Positions 5,983-6,006 of a stretch of 6,006 bases of DNA are shown here, in pieces (within the stretch, counting starts at the first letter, position 1; each line of letters starts with the position of its first letter). The notes under the pieces are model-generated. The model made no database searches. It saw only the letters and a program-made list of their open reading frames with translations, and was not told the origin of the DNA. Location: contig CAMLSF010000205.1 in the NCBI GenBank assembly GCA_946482615.1, forward strand, positions 1 through 6,006. Direction: 5' to 3'. This DNA is from an uncultured Chromatiaceae bacterium (lineage in GTDB: Bacteria > Pseudomonadota > Gammaproteobacteria > Enterobacterales > Alteromonadaceae). The position numbers were made by a program, and so were the translations under genes.

Positions 5983-6006
5983 ATGCCACGACTAAGCATG
6001 TCATCT
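5983..6006 (+). CDS. Possible start of another gene (partial)
   Basis: ATG at 5983 opens a frame that stays open to the window edge, encoding MPRLSMSS. AAGAG at 5969-5973 lies 9 nt upstream and could be its ribosome binding site. Same strand as tmcA, 70 bp after its stop. Eight codons are too few to identify a family, and the ATG at 5998 in the same frame could equally be the start. Confidence 0.35.

Noticed and set aside
1..6006. tRNA or rRNA genes, CRISPR array, prophage or defence genes
   Set aside because: No cloverleaf-like gap sequence, no regularly spaced repeats and no such protein families; nearly all of the window is occupied by four housekeeping genes.

Overview
The window looks like chromosomal DNA from a gammaproteobacterium outside the Enterobacteriaceae, with moderate GC. 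The UvrD, YigB and TmcA homologues align, from memory, over essentially full length with the E. coli proteins, but the gene order differs. A Rheinheimera/Alishewanella-type marine or freshwater relative would fit; this is a guess from protein style, not a proven assignment. All four complete genes are on the + strand and appear intact.

Layout: (1) 1-86 is the 3' end of an unidentified gene, followed by a strong intrinsic terminator (107-131). (2) 207-689 is a MarR-family organic-peroxide sensor of the OhrR type with one reactive cysteine. Its usual partner gene ohr is not in the window. (3) 778-1479 is yigB, a HAD phosphatase assigned in E. coli to the riboflavin/FMN pathway. (4) 1480-1697 is a 218-bp gap that is mostly repeat DNA: a 132-bp imperfectly palindromic MITE-like element (1532-1663) with 28-bp inverted ends, preceded by what looks like a decayed right end of a second copy (1502-1537). 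The right edge of the element creates a consensus TATAAT just upstream of uvrD. (5) 1698-3866 is uvrD (helicase II). (6) 3873-5912 is tmcA (tRNA-Met cytidine acetyltransferase), only 6 bp after uvrD and without an obvious Shine-Dalgarno, which suggests translational coupling. (7) 5913-6006 is a short gap and the possible first codons of another gene.

Functionally this is a housekeeping region: peroxide sensing, a cofactor-pathway phosphatase, DNA repair helicase and tRNA wobble-base acetylation. yigB next to uvrD is also seen in E. coli. I found no defence system, CRISPR, phage, toxin-antitoxin or clearly new system. The most interesting material is the repeat DNA between yigB and uvrD and its possible effect on uvrD-tmcA expression.
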